Origin: JBJGXI01 sp045635475
Lineage (GTDB): Bacteria > Bacillota > Bacilli > Bacillales > Amphibacillaceae
DNA: 64,000 nucleotides
Reading direction: 5' to 3'
NCBI RefSeq assembly: GCF_045635475.1
Contig: NZ_JBJGXI010000002.1
Span: 120,896 to 184,895 of the forward strand
Shown here in pieces: positions 44,016 to 53,123 of the stretch. Within the stretch, counting starts at the first letter, position 1; each line of letters opens with the position of its first letter. The notes beneath the pieces were generated by a model. That model was not told the origin of the DNA. It saw only the letters and a program-made list of their open reading frames with translations, and searched no databases. Made by a program: the position numbers and the translations under genes.

Positions 44016-44510
44016 TTGTTATTTCTTCCGGTAAACTTAGAATCTGCAAAACAAATAAGTACATGGAAATACGAACAACCGTACAATTTCTATGATCATT
44101 TAGAAAATGAAAATGGTATAAAAGAATTACTTAACGGGACTTACTATGCTGTCAAAGATAGCAAAAATGAATTAATTGGATATTTTTGTTTTGGTGAAAG
44201 TGCTCAAGTACGAGACGGTGTTACATTAGGTATATATAGCAATAAACAATCTATTGACATCGGATTGGCGATGCATCCTATTCTTACAGGAAAAGGATAC
44301 GGCAAACAATTCGTCCAGTCTGGAATACAATTTGCCATACATCAATTTCACCCTAAAGCACTTCGTCTTAGTGTTGCCACATTTAACCAACGTGCAATAA
44401 CCGTTTACGAAAAGATAGGATTTAGACTAATAAAGTCATTTAAGAATGGTTCGAAAAATTTTCAATTGATGGAGTATCAATTAGAAAATGATAAAAATCG
44501 AAAGAGGTAA
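44016..44510 (+). CDS. GNAT-family N-acetyltransferase
   Basis: The 164-residue protein has the acetyl-CoA loop in motif A (HPILTGKGYGKQFVQSGIQF) and motif B (LRLSVATFNQRAITVYEKIGF). The substrate is unknown; RimI/RimL-like peptide or small amine acetylation is typical. Translation starts at a TTG 9 bases after AAAGGA. It ends 5 bases before ktrD, so both are probably co-transcribed. The 43736-44015 gap upstream shows no gene. Confidence 0.82.
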   Translation: MLFLPVNLESAKQISTWKYEQPYNFYDHLENENGIKELLNGTYYAVKDSKNELIGYFCFGESAQVRDGVTLGIYSNKQSIDIGLAMHPILTGKGYGKQFVQSGIQFAIHQFHPKALRLSVATFNQRAITVYEKIGFRLIKSFKNGSKNFQLMEYQLENDKNRKR

Positions 44511-44515
44511 TACAT

Positions 44516-45844
44516 TTGTCCGAGTTAAAATCAAAGTTATCTTCTTTATCACCCCCAAGACTTCTAGCACTTAGCTTTCTTGGAGTCATCTGTGTTGGAA
44601 CATTGCTACTTAAGCTACCAATCTCTACATCTATGTGCATTTCATGGGTAGACGCCCTATTCACAGCAGTCTCAGCTACAACTGTAACTGGACTTTCTGT
44701 GGTCGATACAGAGAGCGGGTTTACGATGTTTGGCAAAACTGTGATCATGCTAATGATTCAATTTGGTGGAATAGGATTAATGACCTTTGCCGTATTTACC
44801 TTATTGATTATGGGACGAAAAATATCCTTACGTCAGCGCGTAAACATTGCAGAGTCATTTAATCAACATTCACCAGGCGGGATTGTTAAACTAGTGAAGC
44901 TATTAATGACCTTCGTATTTTTAGTAGAGGGGATTGCTTTTTTTATATTATCTATGCGGTGGGTACCGGTATTTGGATGGAAAGACGGACTATTTAATAG
45001 TCTATTTCACACAATATCGGCTTTTAATAATGCCGGGTTTTCTACTTGGTCAAATAATTTAGAAGATTACGTGACCGATCCAATTATAAATATAACGATT
45101 ACTATTTTATTTATTGTTGGCGGTTTAGGGTTTACTGTTATCGCTGATTTACGAGCAAATAAAAATTGGCATCCTTTAATGCTGCATACAAAAATGATGT
45201 TAATAGGTACTTTAATCATTAATGTCGTATCGATGCTAGTTATCTTTTTCATTGAATATAATAATCCAGATACTTTAAAACCATTAACCGACTTAGGCAA
45301 ACTATCTGCATCCTATTTCCAAGCTGTTACAACAAGAACAGCAGGCTTTAATACAATAACCATTGGGAACATGGAAGACACCTCACTCATTTACATGATG
45401 CTCCTCATGTTTATCGGGGCTGGAAGTGCGTCTACAGGAAGTGGTATAAAATTGACGACCGCAATGGTTGTTGTCCTTGCAACAATCACCTTTTTGAAAT
45501 CGCAAAGAGAACCAGTTTTATTCAAAAGAAGAATTGAACAAGCCGTAATTGTCCGTTCAATTTCAATTGTAATTATGAGTTCACTTGTAGTTTTTTCATT
45601 CATATTGATTTTATCAATAACCGAGAATGCACCTTTTTTAGCGATAATGTTTGAAGCCGTTTCCGCGTTCGGAACCGTCGGATTATCAATGGGTATTACA
45701 GCAGATTTATCTGTTGTGGGCAAGATTCTAATAGTAGCTTTAATGTTTATTGGTAGAATTGGTCCTTTAACCTTTGCGTTTTTGCTTGCTAAACCACACG
45801 AAACCCATATACGTTACCCAAGCGATCGTGTGTTTACGGGGTGA
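44516..45844 (+). CDS. ktrD: Ktr potassium uptake pore subunit (KtrD-like)
   Basis: The 442-residue membrane protein of the TrkH/KtrB superfamily has four M1-P-M2 repeats. Selectivity-filter glycines are seen in SATTVTGLSVVD, FNNAGFS, TRTAGFNT and FGTVGLSMG. A deformable gate region with GAGSASTGSGIK lies in the third repeat. The C-terminus RYPSDRVFTG resembles B. subtilis KtrD. Its partner, the RCK subunit KtrC, is encoded at 10.5 kb. KtrB versus KtrD cannot be fully separated here. TTG start after AAAGAGG. Confidence 0.9.
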   Translation: MSELKSKLSSLSPPRLLALSFLGVICVGTLLLKLPISTSMCISWVDALFTAVSATTVTGLSVVDTESGFTMFGKTVIMLMIQFGGIGLMTFAVFTLLIMGRKISLRQRVNIAESFNQHSPGGIVKLVKLLMTFVFLVEGIAFFILSMRWVPVFGWKDGLFNSLFHTISAFNNAGFSTWSNNLEDYVTDPIINITITILFIVGGLGFTVIADLRANKNWHPLMLHTKMMLIGTLIINVVSMLVIFFIEYNNPDTLKPLTDLGKLSASYFQAVTTRTAGFNTITIGNMEDTSLIYMMLLMFIGAGSASTGSGIKLTTAMVVVLATITFLKSQREPVLFKRRIEQAVIVRSISIVIMSSLVVFSFILILSITENAPFLAIMFEAVSAFGTVGLSMGITADLSVVGKILIVALMFIGRIGPLTFAFLLAKPHETHIRYPSDRVFTG

Positions 45845-45898
45845 ATCTTACATTTTATAAATAATGGCGCTTTTGATAAAATTTGTTGCTCTTTATAC

Positions 45899-46285
45899 TT
45901 TGTAATTGAACTAAAATGCGTAGTAACCTGAGAGTGTGCTTATACCCGCTCCGGAAATCCACTTCGCTTTCCACGGGTGGCTAGTGAGCCTCCTCACGCT
46001 ATCGCGTTGCGGGGTCTCACTTACACCACTAGTCCCGCAGGATAAGGAAAGCTACGGCAGCGATACATCGCACGAAGAAAATTGGGTTTTATTTTCGAGG
46101 AGTCGAAATGGATTTCCTCCGCTGCTAACGGGATTGCTCTTTACGTCGGGTGATTGGAGCTCCAGGCAGTCGACTCCAGCGGGAAAAGTGCGAGCTGAAG
46201 CCGCGCCCGCGAAAAGCGACTGCCTGGAGCGGAAATCACGTGCACTACGTGACGACTCATATTAGCTACTTTACGCAATAACAAC
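45899..46285 (+). repeat. Palindromic element family 1, near-complete copy
   Basis: This copy has the most complete right end: AGCTACTTTACGCAATAAC at 46264-46282 is the complement of the GTTGTTATTGCGTAAA left end of other copies. Inside are the family's two hairpin arms: GGAAATCCACTTCG with its near-complement AAATGGATTTCC, and CCAGGCAGTCG with CGACTGCCTGG. A stretch around 46042-46100 differs from the 55.7 kb copy and may be an insertion. Open frames inside are by-products of base composition. Confidence 0.8.
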
Positions 46286-46370
46286 ACTATGTTAAATATA
46301 GGCTAAAATTAAAATGGTCGGTAAACTGAATCTTCAGCTACCAGCCTGTTTTAATTACTTATCTATCTGA

Positions 46371-46483
46371 GTCAATTTCATAATTACCTTATACAGCTAT
46401 CTTCATCCATATATAGTCCGGAGACGGTTCAATCCGACTATATATGGATGAAGATAGCTAAAAATCAGTATTATGAAATTGAC
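46371..46483. repeat. Short MITE-like repeat, family 3, with a 24-bp inner hairpin
   Basis: The ends GTCAATTTCATAAT (46371-46384) and its exact complement (46470-46483) match the copy at 26.9 kb. The middle holds a long hairpin: 24 bases at 46395-46418 are perfectly complementary to 46436-46459. The right end overlaps the stop codon of the adjacent small minus-strand gene. Confidence 0.75.
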
Positions 46484-46686
46484 TAATCTAATACATGTTT
46501 AAACCTTTCTATTAAATTCTCTCGGTAAGTTTCGAAAAGTTTTTTTGCACCGTCCAAAATAATTTTTATATATTCTTTAGATGGTTCAACTTCACTAGCC
46601 TCTTTATTGACAACACCATATGTTGTTGCTTCCATAGAGTTTCGATCATCAAAAGGAACTACTTGTACACTAACCCTTTTATACAT
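46483..46686 (-). CDS. Small hypothetical protein, possibly frameshifted at its start
   Basis: The 67-residue frame from the ATG at 46686 has a mixed charged composition (VSVQVVPFDDRNSMEATTYG, later GAKKLFETYRENLIERF) and no known family. No ribosome-binding site precedes this ATG. A good AAAGGAG at 46722-46728 precedes another ATG at 46712 in a different frame. A one-base change may therefore have broken the gene. Its 3' end is formed by the MITE-like repeat, so the C-terminus may also be truncated. Confidence 0.4.
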   Translation of the reverse strand: MYKRVSVQVVPFDDRNSMEATTYGVVNKEASEVEPSKEYIKIILDGAKKLFETYRENLIERFKHVLD

Positions 46687-46768
46687 CTGCCATAGGAAAA
46701 ATACAAAGCCATATCATTCTACTCCTTTACATAGTTAATAGTTTATCTCTCACCATCTTATCATTGGA

Positions 46769-47224
46769 TTAGATAATTGGCCGGCCACTTCGGATTGATT
46801 GCTTAAGTAATTGCTGCATATAACCAATACCCTTACAACGCTGTAATGGAAACTTATATAAATGGTCATCTGAAAAACTCCCGAAAATGTATGGTTTATA
46901 TTTTTTCCCTGTTAAAATAACTAGTTCTTGATATTGATCTAGCTGTTTACTATATATCTGGTCTTGTAGGAATTGATTTGATACAACTTCAACATTTTTC
47001 ATCCCGAAGGTAACATTATAATTTTCTTTAACTATATCAGTAGGCAATAAATATCCGTACTTAGCAGATAACACTACCCATTGGTCACAAAAAGTTTCTG
47101 CATACTGTTCGCACAAACAGTGAAAGGTACTAATATAAGCCTGTTTAGCAGGAACAGGTCCGACAGCATCTTTTACATCCCATATTTTTTTCGATCCACA
47201 GGGAATAACAGCTAATTTTTTCAT
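46769..47224 (-). CDS. DUF6884-like protein
   Basis: The 151-residue cytoplasmic protein starts MKKLAVIPCGSKKIWD. It has WVVLSAKYGYLLPTD, the pattern of the DUF6884/YaaA-like fold found in nucleotide-modifying and restriction-linked proteins. LVILTGKKYKPYI follows. Its function here is unknown. The ATG at 47224 has GGGAGG 5-6 bases upstream; the longer in-frame start is not supported. It is divergent from the ilv-leu control region. Confidence 0.75.
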   Translation of the reverse strand: MKKLAVIPCGSKKIWDVKDAVGPVPAKQAYISTFHCLCEQYAETFCDQWVVLSAKYGYLLPTDIVKENYNVTFGMKNVEVVSNQFLQDQIYSKQLDQYQELVILTGKKYKPYIFGSFSDDHLYKFPLQRCKGIGYMQQLLKQSIRSGRPII

Positions 47225-47525
47225 TTTATCCTCCCTCTTTATCAATTTCGTCACCATATAATTGTTTCAAGTCATCTCGAACTAAAAAGCATTATAATTA
47301 ATATAAATATCTATTAATAATAGCATAATATTTGTTGAATAATAATTCATAATTTTCATCAACTAACGAACACTAAACGTAAGGTTATCTTACATCGCAA
47401 GATACAAAATATAGCGCAAGCACTTGATAATGTTGTACTTTACAATAATACCCAGATTTTATTGCATGACCTAATAAAAATTGATGAAAAATTTTTTCAA
47501 TTTTAAATTTCTTGTTATTATTAGG

Positions 47526-47540
47526 TTGTAAACGCTTACC
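47526..47540 (+). promoter_or_regulatory. cre site (CcpA-binding) upstream of ilvB
   Basis: TTGTAAACGCTTACC matches the cre consensus WTGNAANCGNWNNCW at all but the last position. It is centred about 88 bases before the predicted transcription start. In B. subtilis CcpA activates the ilv-leu operon from a cre near -96, so the arrangement is nearly the same. Confidence 0.7.
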
Positions 47541-47557
47541 GCGCGGGCGATTGTCTC

Positions 47558-47572
47558 AAATATCAGAAAATT
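47558..47572 (+). promoter_or_regulatory. CodY box upstream of ilvB
   Basis: AAATATCAGAAAATT matches the CodY consensus AATTTTCWGAAAATT at 13 of 15 positions. It lies between the cre site and the promoter. CodY, activated by branched-chain amino acids and GTP, represses ilv-leu in B. subtilis. Confidence 0.75.
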
Positions 47573-47585
47573 TTAACTAAAGCTG

Positions 47586-47614
47586 TTGACCTGCTGTCTA
47601 AATGGTTGTATGAT
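47586..47614 (+). promoter_or_regulatory. Sigma-A promoter of the ilv-leu operon
   Basis: TTGACC (47586-47591), a 17-base spacer and TATGAT (47609-47614) predict a start near 47621. The position fits the cre and CodY sites just upstream. The leader would be about 560 bases. A TATAAT further down at 47769-47774 has a poor -35. Confidence 0.7.
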
Positions 47615-47806
47615 TGTCGTCAACCAAAGGATTTAGTTAGTAAATTTCACTAAGGTTAGATTGTATATTTTAAGGTTATTGATTGGCACACATAAATCTT
47701 TAACTTAATTTCAAAAATGATGGACTTTCTGCTTTGGTCATATTACAATAGCTTGGGAATTCATCTATAATAACGAGATCAACGAACAACAATATATGAA
47801 ATCGAT

Positions 47807-48122
47807 GACGGGAACAAAAGAATAAGACATGTGTAATTACAGAGAGCCGGGGTTGCTGGAAGCCCGGAATTACACCTTATTCTGACATCGTCCCTGAGTG
47901 TTAAGCAGAACGGGGAAACCTATTAAGCTTAGCCAGGTGTATAACCTACACCTGTTATCAAAAGATGCCACGCTTACTAAAGCATGCATCATAAGGCAGC
48001 ATTTGTAAGAATGCTGTGAATTCAGGGTGGTACCGTGAAAAGCTAAAGGCCTTTTCTCCCCGTGTAAACCGCAAACTAGTTTTGTATTTGTGGTGTATTC
48101 GGGAAGAATTGGCCTTTTTATA
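47807..48122 (+). promoter_or_regulatory. T-box leader of the ilv-leu operon, probable isoleucine specifier
   Basis: Stem I is formed by GGGA/TCCC at its base, AGAATAAG/CTTATTCT and TGTGTAATT/AATTACAC. Above them is the conserved AGAGAGCCGGGGTTGCTGGA head. The 3' specifier loop reads GACATCG between the two lower helices. ATC (47887-47889, Ile) followed by a purine is the best specifier reading. The T-box proper, AGGGTGGTACCGTG, is at 48024-48037 and precedes the terminator. Uncharged tRNA binding would form the antiterminator and allow expression of ilvB onward. Confidence 0.93.
48045..48120 (+). terminator. T-box-controlled intrinsic terminator
   Basis: AAAGGCC (48045-48051) pairs with GGCCTTTTT at the end. 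Inner pairs are TCCCCG with CGGGA and ACCGCAAA with TTTGTGGT. This long terminator competes with the antiterminator containing the T-box sequence. Confidence 0.85.
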
Positions 48123-48180
48123 TTAGGTGTATAAAACAAACTGAAATCAGTTTCACTTTATTATTTAGGAGGGATTACTA

Positions 48181-49902
48181 GTGAAGGTAGAAGCAAAGCA
48201 CGAAGTTGAAGCCAAAACGAAGCCGAAGACAGGTGCAGATTTACTCGTAGAGTCGTTGATCAAGGAAAATGTCGACACAATTTTTGGTTATCCAGGTGGC
48301 GCAGTGTTACCCATCTACGATTCCTTGTTCCGATATAAGGAGAACTTTACGCATATCCTTACTCGTCATGAACAGGGAGCCATTCACGCTGCGGAAGGTT
48401 ACGCAAGAATTTTAAGAAAACCCGCTGTTGTAATTGCTACTTCAGGACCAGGGGCGACAAACTTAGTTACTGGTATTGCTGATGCGATGATGGATTCATT
48501 GCCAATGGTTATCTTCACTGGTCAAGTAGCTAGAGGAGTTATTGGTACGGATGCCTTTCAAGAAGCTGACGTAATCGGTATTACTACACCTATTACAAAG
48601 CATAACTATCAAGTTCAAGATGTTAAAGATCTACCGAGGATCGTTCGTGAAGCATTTCATATTGCTTCCACAGGAAGACCTGGCCCAGTTGTTGTTGATA
48701 TCCCTAAGGATATATCAGCTAACCATTGTGAAGATAGCTATGACACAGATTTTCATCTTCCCGGTTACCAACCGACAACAAAGCCGAATCCATTACAAAT
48801 TAAAAAACTTGGGGAAGCATTGGCAAATTCAAAAAAACCAGTAATTCTATCAGGAGCTGGAATATTACATGGAAATGCAACAGAGCAATTAATTGCATTT
48901 GCCGAACGACACTCCCTTCCAGTTACAACAACACTGTTAGGACTTGGCGGATTTCCTGGAGATCATGAACTAGCACTAGGAATGGCCGGTATGCATGGCA
49001 CGTATTCAGCTAATATGGCTTTATACGATTGTGATTTACTCATTAATATCGGAGCGCGTTTTGATGATCGCTTAACAGGAAACTTACAACATTTCGCTCC
49101 TAACGCGGTTGTTGCGCATATTGACATTGATCCAGCAGAAATTGGTAAAAATGTTTCTACAAACATTCCAATTGTTGCTGATTCTAATGAAGCACTACTA
49201 AGTATGCAAAAATTAATTAAAAACTCTCCAAATCACGGAGATTGGTTAAGAGACTTGCAGACAAACAAGAAGAACTACCCACTCTGGTATAACAATCCGA
49301 AAGAAGAGATGGTGCCACAATGGTTAGTTGAAGCGGTTTATAAAGTGACCAATGGTGAAGCTATTGTTACAACCGATGTGGGTCAACATCAAATGTGGGC
49401 TGCACAATATTATACTTTCAATAAGCCTAATCGCTGGATTACTTCTGGTGGACTTGGAACGATGGGATTTGGCTTCCCAGCAGCAATCGGAGCACAAATT
49501 GCTGCTCCCAACGAAACCGTAGTTGCACTAGTTGGGGATGGCGGCTTTCAAATGACATTGCAAGAACTATCTGTATTGCAAGAAAGAGGCTTGCCTGTTA
49601 AAGTAATCATCGTTAATAACTGTGCACTTGGCATGGTCCGACAATGGCAAGAGAAGTTTTACGAAGAACGTTATTCCGAATCTTTACTATATGTTCAACC
49701 AGATTTTGTGAAGCTGGCGGAAAGCTATAACATTCGAGGCGCAAAATTTGAAACACAAGAAGAATTAATTGACCAATTGCCTGAACTAATCGCTTATGAA
49801 GGACCAGTAGTAATCGATGCACGCGTGCTTCAACTGGAAAATGTATATCCTATGATCGCACCAGGCAAAGGACTTCATGAAATGATTGGGGTGAAACCAT
49901 GA
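48181..49902 (+). CDS. ilvB: Acetolactate synthase, large subunit
   Basis: The 573-residue thiamine diphosphate enzyme condenses pyruvate with pyruvate or 2-oxobutyrate, the first shared step of valine/leucine and isoleucine synthesis. The catalytic glutamate lies in THILTRHEQGAIHAAEGYAR. The FAD-binding middle domain is visible around GMHGTYSANMAL. The cofactor motif starts GDGGFQM and ends with NN in VIIVNNCALGMVRQWQ. The GTG start follows AGGAGGG. It overlaps ilvN by four bases (ATGA). Confidence 0.96.
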   Translation: MKVEAKHEVEAKTKPKTGADLLVESLIKENVDTIFGYPGGAVLPIYDSLFRYKENFTHILTRHEQGAIHAAEGYARILRKPAVVIATSGPGATNLVTGIADAMMDSLPMVIFTGQVARGVIGTDAFQEADVIGITTPITKHNYQVQDVKDLPRIVREAFHIASTGRPGPVVVDIPKDISANHCEDSYDTDFHLPGYQPTTKPNPLQIKKLGEALANSKKPVILSGAGILHGNATEQLIAFAERHSLPVTTTLLGLGGFPGDHELALGMAGMHGTYSANMALYDCDLLINIGARFDDRLTGNLQHFAPNAVVAHIDIDPAEIGKNVSTNIPIVADSNEALLSMQKLIKNSPNHGDWLRDLQTNKKNYPLWYNNPKEEMVPQWLVEAVYKVTNGEAIVTTDVGQHQMWAAQYYTFNKPNRWITSGGLGTMGFGFPAAIGAQIAAPNETVVALVGDGGFQMTLQELSVLQERGLPVKVIIVNNCALGMVRQWQEKFYEERYSESLLYVQPDFVKLAESYNIRGAKFETQEELIDQLPELIAYEGPVVIDARVLQLENVYPMIAPGKGLHEMIGVKP

Positions 49903-50423
49903 GACGCATTATAACTGCAACTGTTCAAAATCGCAGCGGAGTGCTGAACCGTGTAACTGGTCTGCTACAAAAAAGACAGTTTAATATAGAAAGCATTTCT
50001 GTTGGTCGAACAGAAATCGAAGGTATTTCTAAAATGACTTTCGTTGTCGAAGTAGAAGATAATCAAAAACTAGAGCAAGTAACAAAACAGCTAAACAAAC
50101 AGATCGATATTATAAAGGTTTCTGACATTACCGATAAAGCAATCGTTGCACGCGAATTAGCTCTGGTGAAAGTCCTAAGCAGCGCTCAGTTACGCAGTGA
50201 AATTCAAGGTATTATCGAACCGTTTCGGGCATCCATCATTGATGTGAGCAAAGATAGTCTCACTATCCAAGTAACAGGTAAGCCCGATAAGATCGAGGCT
50301 TTAATTGATTTATTAAGACCATACGGAATCAAAGAACTTGCTCGTACTGGCATGACTGCTTTCCTTCGGGGACAGCAGCCGCAAGTAAATGAGTTTACAC
50401 CGTATTCATTGTTGAAATCATAA
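49899..50423 (+). CDS. ilvN: Acetolactate synthase, small regulatory subunit
   Basis: The 174-residue protein has an N-terminal ACT domain (about 3-75: TVQNRSGVLNRVTGLLQKR) that binds valine for feedback inhibition. A C-terminal ALS_ss domain (about 85-160) stimulates the large subunit. Its ATG overlaps the ilvB stop, indicating coupled translation and equal stoichiometry. Also called ilvH in Bacillus. Confidence 0.95.
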   Translation: MRRIITATVQNRSGVLNRVTGLLQKRQFNIESISVGRTEIEGISKMTFVVEVEDNQKLEQVTKQLNKQIDIIKVSDITDKAIVARELALVKVLSSAQLRSEIQGIIEPFRASIIDVSKDSLTIQVTGKPDKIEALIDLLRPYGIKELARTGMTAFLRGQQPQVNEFTPYSLLKS

Positions 50424-50539
50424 GCAATATTCAGAGGCTAAACCTCTGAGTACACAAAAGTTTCTGAATGTTTGAACTACTACCCTTGTTGTACACTTAC
50501 TTTATATATACTAATAAAATTTGGAGAGGATGTTTCATA

Positions 50540-51571
50540 ATGACAAAAGTACTATACCACAATGATATTCAAGAAGAGGTTTTAAAAGGAAAGAAAATCG
50601 CTATCATCGGATATGGGTCGCAAGGTCATGCCCATGCACTGAACTTAAAAGAAAGTGGATTTGATGTAGTTGTAGGCTTGCGAAAAGGCGGCTCTTGGGA
50701 TAAAGCTGTTGAAGATGGTGTTGAGGTCCAATCCGTTGCTGACGCAACTGCTGTAGCAGATGTTGTAATGATTCTATTACCAGATGAATACCAACCTAAA
50801 GTGTACGAAGAAAGCATTAAACCGAACTTACAACAAGGAAATGCACTAGTATTTGCACACGGATTTAATATTCACTTTAACCAAGTTGTTCCACCAGAAA
50901 ATGTCGATGTTTTCTTAATTGCACCTAAAGGTCCTGGACACCTTGTGCGCAGAACATTTGAAGAAGGCGCTGGCGTTCCTGCTCTTTATGGCATATTCCA
51001 AGATTATACTGGTCAAGCAAAAGACATTGCACTTGCTTATGCAAAAGGAATTGGCGCAGGACGTGCAGGAATTTTAGAAACTTCTTTCCAAGAAGAAACA
51101 GAAACAGATCTTTTCGGTGAGCAAGCCGTTCTATGTGGTGGCGTTACTAGTCTTGTAAAAGCGGGATTTGAAACACTAACAGAAGCCGGTTATCAACCTG
51201 AAGTTGCTTACTTTGAATGTTTACACGAATTGAAATTGATTGTTGACCTAATGTATGAAGGTGGACTAGAGGGTATGCGTTACTCTATCTCCGACACTGC
51301 TCAATGGGGTGATTTCGTCTCCGGTCCAAGAGTTGTAAACGAAGATACAAAAGCACGTATGAAAGACGTATTAACTGATATTCAAACAGGTGCATTTGCT
51401 AAAGGCTGGATTCTTGAAAACCAAGCAAACAGACCACAGTTTAACGCTATTAATAATAAAGAAAATAGCCATCCAATCGAACAAGTTGGAAGAGAGCTTC
51501 GTGAATTAATGCCATTTGTTAAGAAAAGAGTAAGCCCAAAAAAGGAAGTGGTCACGAATGACTCAAATTAA
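50540..51571 (+). CDS. ilvC: Ketol-acid reductoisomerase
   Basis: The 343-residue class I enzyme converts acetolactate and acetohydroxybutyrate to dihydroxy acids with NADPH and Mg. The nucleotide motif is GYGSQGHAHALNL near residue 25. KGPGH and the acidic metal-binding segment ETDLFGEQAVLCGG lie in the knotted C-terminal domain. The ATG at 50540 follows TTGGAGAGGA; an in-frame upstream extension is not conserved. The gene ends 14 bases inside leuA. Confidence 0.96.
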   Translation: MTKVLYHNDIQEEVLKGKKIAIIGYGSQGHAHALNLKESGFDVVVGLRKGGSWDKAVEDGVEVQSVADATAVADVVMILLPDEYQPKVYEESIKPNLQQGNALVFAHGFNIHFNQVVPPENVDVFLIAPKGPGHLVRRTFEEGAGVPALYGIFQDYTGQAKDIALAYAKGIGAGRAGILETSFQEETETDLFGEQAVLCGGVTSLVKAGFETLTEAGYQPEVAYFECLHELKLIVDLMYEGGLEGMRYSISDTAQWGDFVSGPRVVNEDTKARMKDVLTDIQTGAFAKGWILENQANRPQFNAINNKENSHPIEQVGRELRELMPFVKKRVSPKKEVVTNDSN

Positions 51572-53102
51572 AATTTTTGATACTACCCTAAGAGACGGCG
51601 AGCAATCTCCTGGGGTTAACCTAAACCAATTGGAAAAGCTAGAAATAGCAAAACAATTGGAGCGCCTTGGAGTAGATATTATGGAAGCGGGATTCCCCGC
51701 TTCCTCCAAAGGTGATTTTGAAGCAGTCAAGAAAATTGCGCAAACCATCAAGCATTCCTCCGTGACAGGTCTTGCACGAGCAACAAAATCAGACATTGAC
51801 TACGCATGGGAAGCGTTGAAGGAAGCGGAAGAACCACGACTGCATCTTTTTATAGCTACCTCCCCTATTCATATGACATATAAACTCAAAAAATCGCCAG
51901 AACAAGTGATTGATATTGCTGTCGATATGGTAACCTATGCTAAAAAAAATTTTCCGCAGGTAGAATGGTCTGCAGAAGATGCATCGAGGTCTGATTTAGA
52001 CTTTTTAGCTAAGATTATTGAAAAAGTAATCGATGCTGGTGCAACTGTCATAAATTTACCAGACACCGTTGGTTATACTACACCAAAAGAATATGGCCAA
52101 ATGTTCCGTTATATTCGTGAAAATGTCCCAAATATTGATAAGGTATCGCTGTCTGCTCATTGTCACGATGATTTAGGTATGGCTGTAGCCAATTCATTAG
52201 CAGCAATAGAAAATGGCGCAACACAAATTGAAGGCACGATTAACGGAATAGGTGAACGTGCCGGAAATGCAGCATTGGAAGAAATTGCTGTCGCTTTAAA
52301 TATTCGCAATGATTTTTATCCTTATTATACTAATCTTGTATTAAAAGAAATAAAACGCACGAGTGATTTAATTAGCAAATTTACCGGCATGGCTGTTCCA
52401 GGCAATAAAGCAGTAGTGGGTCGAAATGCTTTTGCACATGAATCTGGCATTCACCAAGATGGGGTTCTAAAACACGCTTCAACTTACGAAATTATTACGC
52501 CAGCCATGGTAGGAATTCAATCTAATAATTTGGTGCTTGGAAAGCATTCTGGTCGACACGCGTTTAAAGACAAAATAGAACAGCTTGGTTTTCAGTTAAC
52601 TGAAGAAAAATTAATGGAAGCATTCAAAGCCTTTAAATTATTAACCGACACTAAAAAAGAAGTGACCGATGATGATTTGTTTGTTATTTTAACTGATATC
52701 CAGACAGATATATCCGATATAAAGAAATATCAATTAAAAGCATTCCAAGTGCAATACGGATCTCATAACTTACCAACAGCGACTGTTGCTTTAACTACTC
52801 CAGATGGCGAACGGGTAGAAACAGCTTGTACTGGTCAAGGTAGTGTAGAGGCTTTATATAATACAATTGAAACCTTAGTGAAAGAAAATATTCATCTGAC
52901 TAGCTTCAACCTTAGTTCTATTGGTCAAGGACGTGATGCTTTGGCTGAAGTGCACGTTAGTATGACCGTTAACGAAACACCAGTACATGGTCGCGGATCT
53001 TCTCAAGATGTATTGGAAGCAGCAGCACAAGCATTTATTAATGCAGTTAATCGAGTATTTTTCACTAAAACTGCGGAAGAAAAACAAAAAGCTAAAATTT
53101 AA
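51558..53102 (+). CDS. leuA: 2-isopropylmalate synthase
   Basis: The 514-residue enzyme condenses acetyl-CoA with 2-oxoisovalerate, committing carbon to leucine. The TIM-barrel domain starts with the metal motif FDTTLRDGEQSPGV. It contains SAHCHDDLGMAVANS and GIGERAGNAALEE. The C-terminal LeuA dimer/allosteric domain (from about 390) provides leucine feedback control. The ATG overlaps the end of ilvC by 14 bases, with AAAGGAAG upstream. Confidence 0.96.
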   Translation: MTQIKIFDTTLRDGEQSPGVNLNQLEKLEIAKQLERLGVDIMEAGFPASSKGDFEAVKKIAQTIKHSSVTGLARATKSDIDYAWEALKEAEEPRLHLFIATSPIHMTYKLKKSPEQVIDIAVDMVTYAKKNFPQVEWSAEDASRSDLDFLAKIIEKVIDAGATVINLPDTVGYTTPKEYGQMFRYIRENVPNIDKVSLSAHCHDDLGMAVANSLAAIENGATQIEGTINGIGERAGNAALEEIAVALNIRNDFYPYYTNLVLKEIKRTSDLISKFTGMAVPGNKAVVGRNAFAHESGIHQDGVLKHASTYEIITPAMVGIQSNNLVLGKHSGRHAFKDKIEQLGFQLTEEKLMEAFKAFKLLTDTKKEVTDDDLFVILTDIQTDISDIKKYQLKAFQVQYGSHNLPTATVALTTPDGERVETACTGQGSVEALYNTIETLVKENIHLTSFNLSSIGQGRDALAEVHVSMTVNETPVHGRGSSQDVLEAAAQAFINAVNRVFFTKTAEEKQKAKI

Positions 53103-53123
53103 TGTAAGTAGGAGGTCCAACCC

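Noticed and set aside
45936..46265. Open frame within the palindromic element
   Set aside because: Similar frames appear in each copy in varying phases and lengths. They follow from the GC-rich hairpin sequence and lack ribosome-binding sites.
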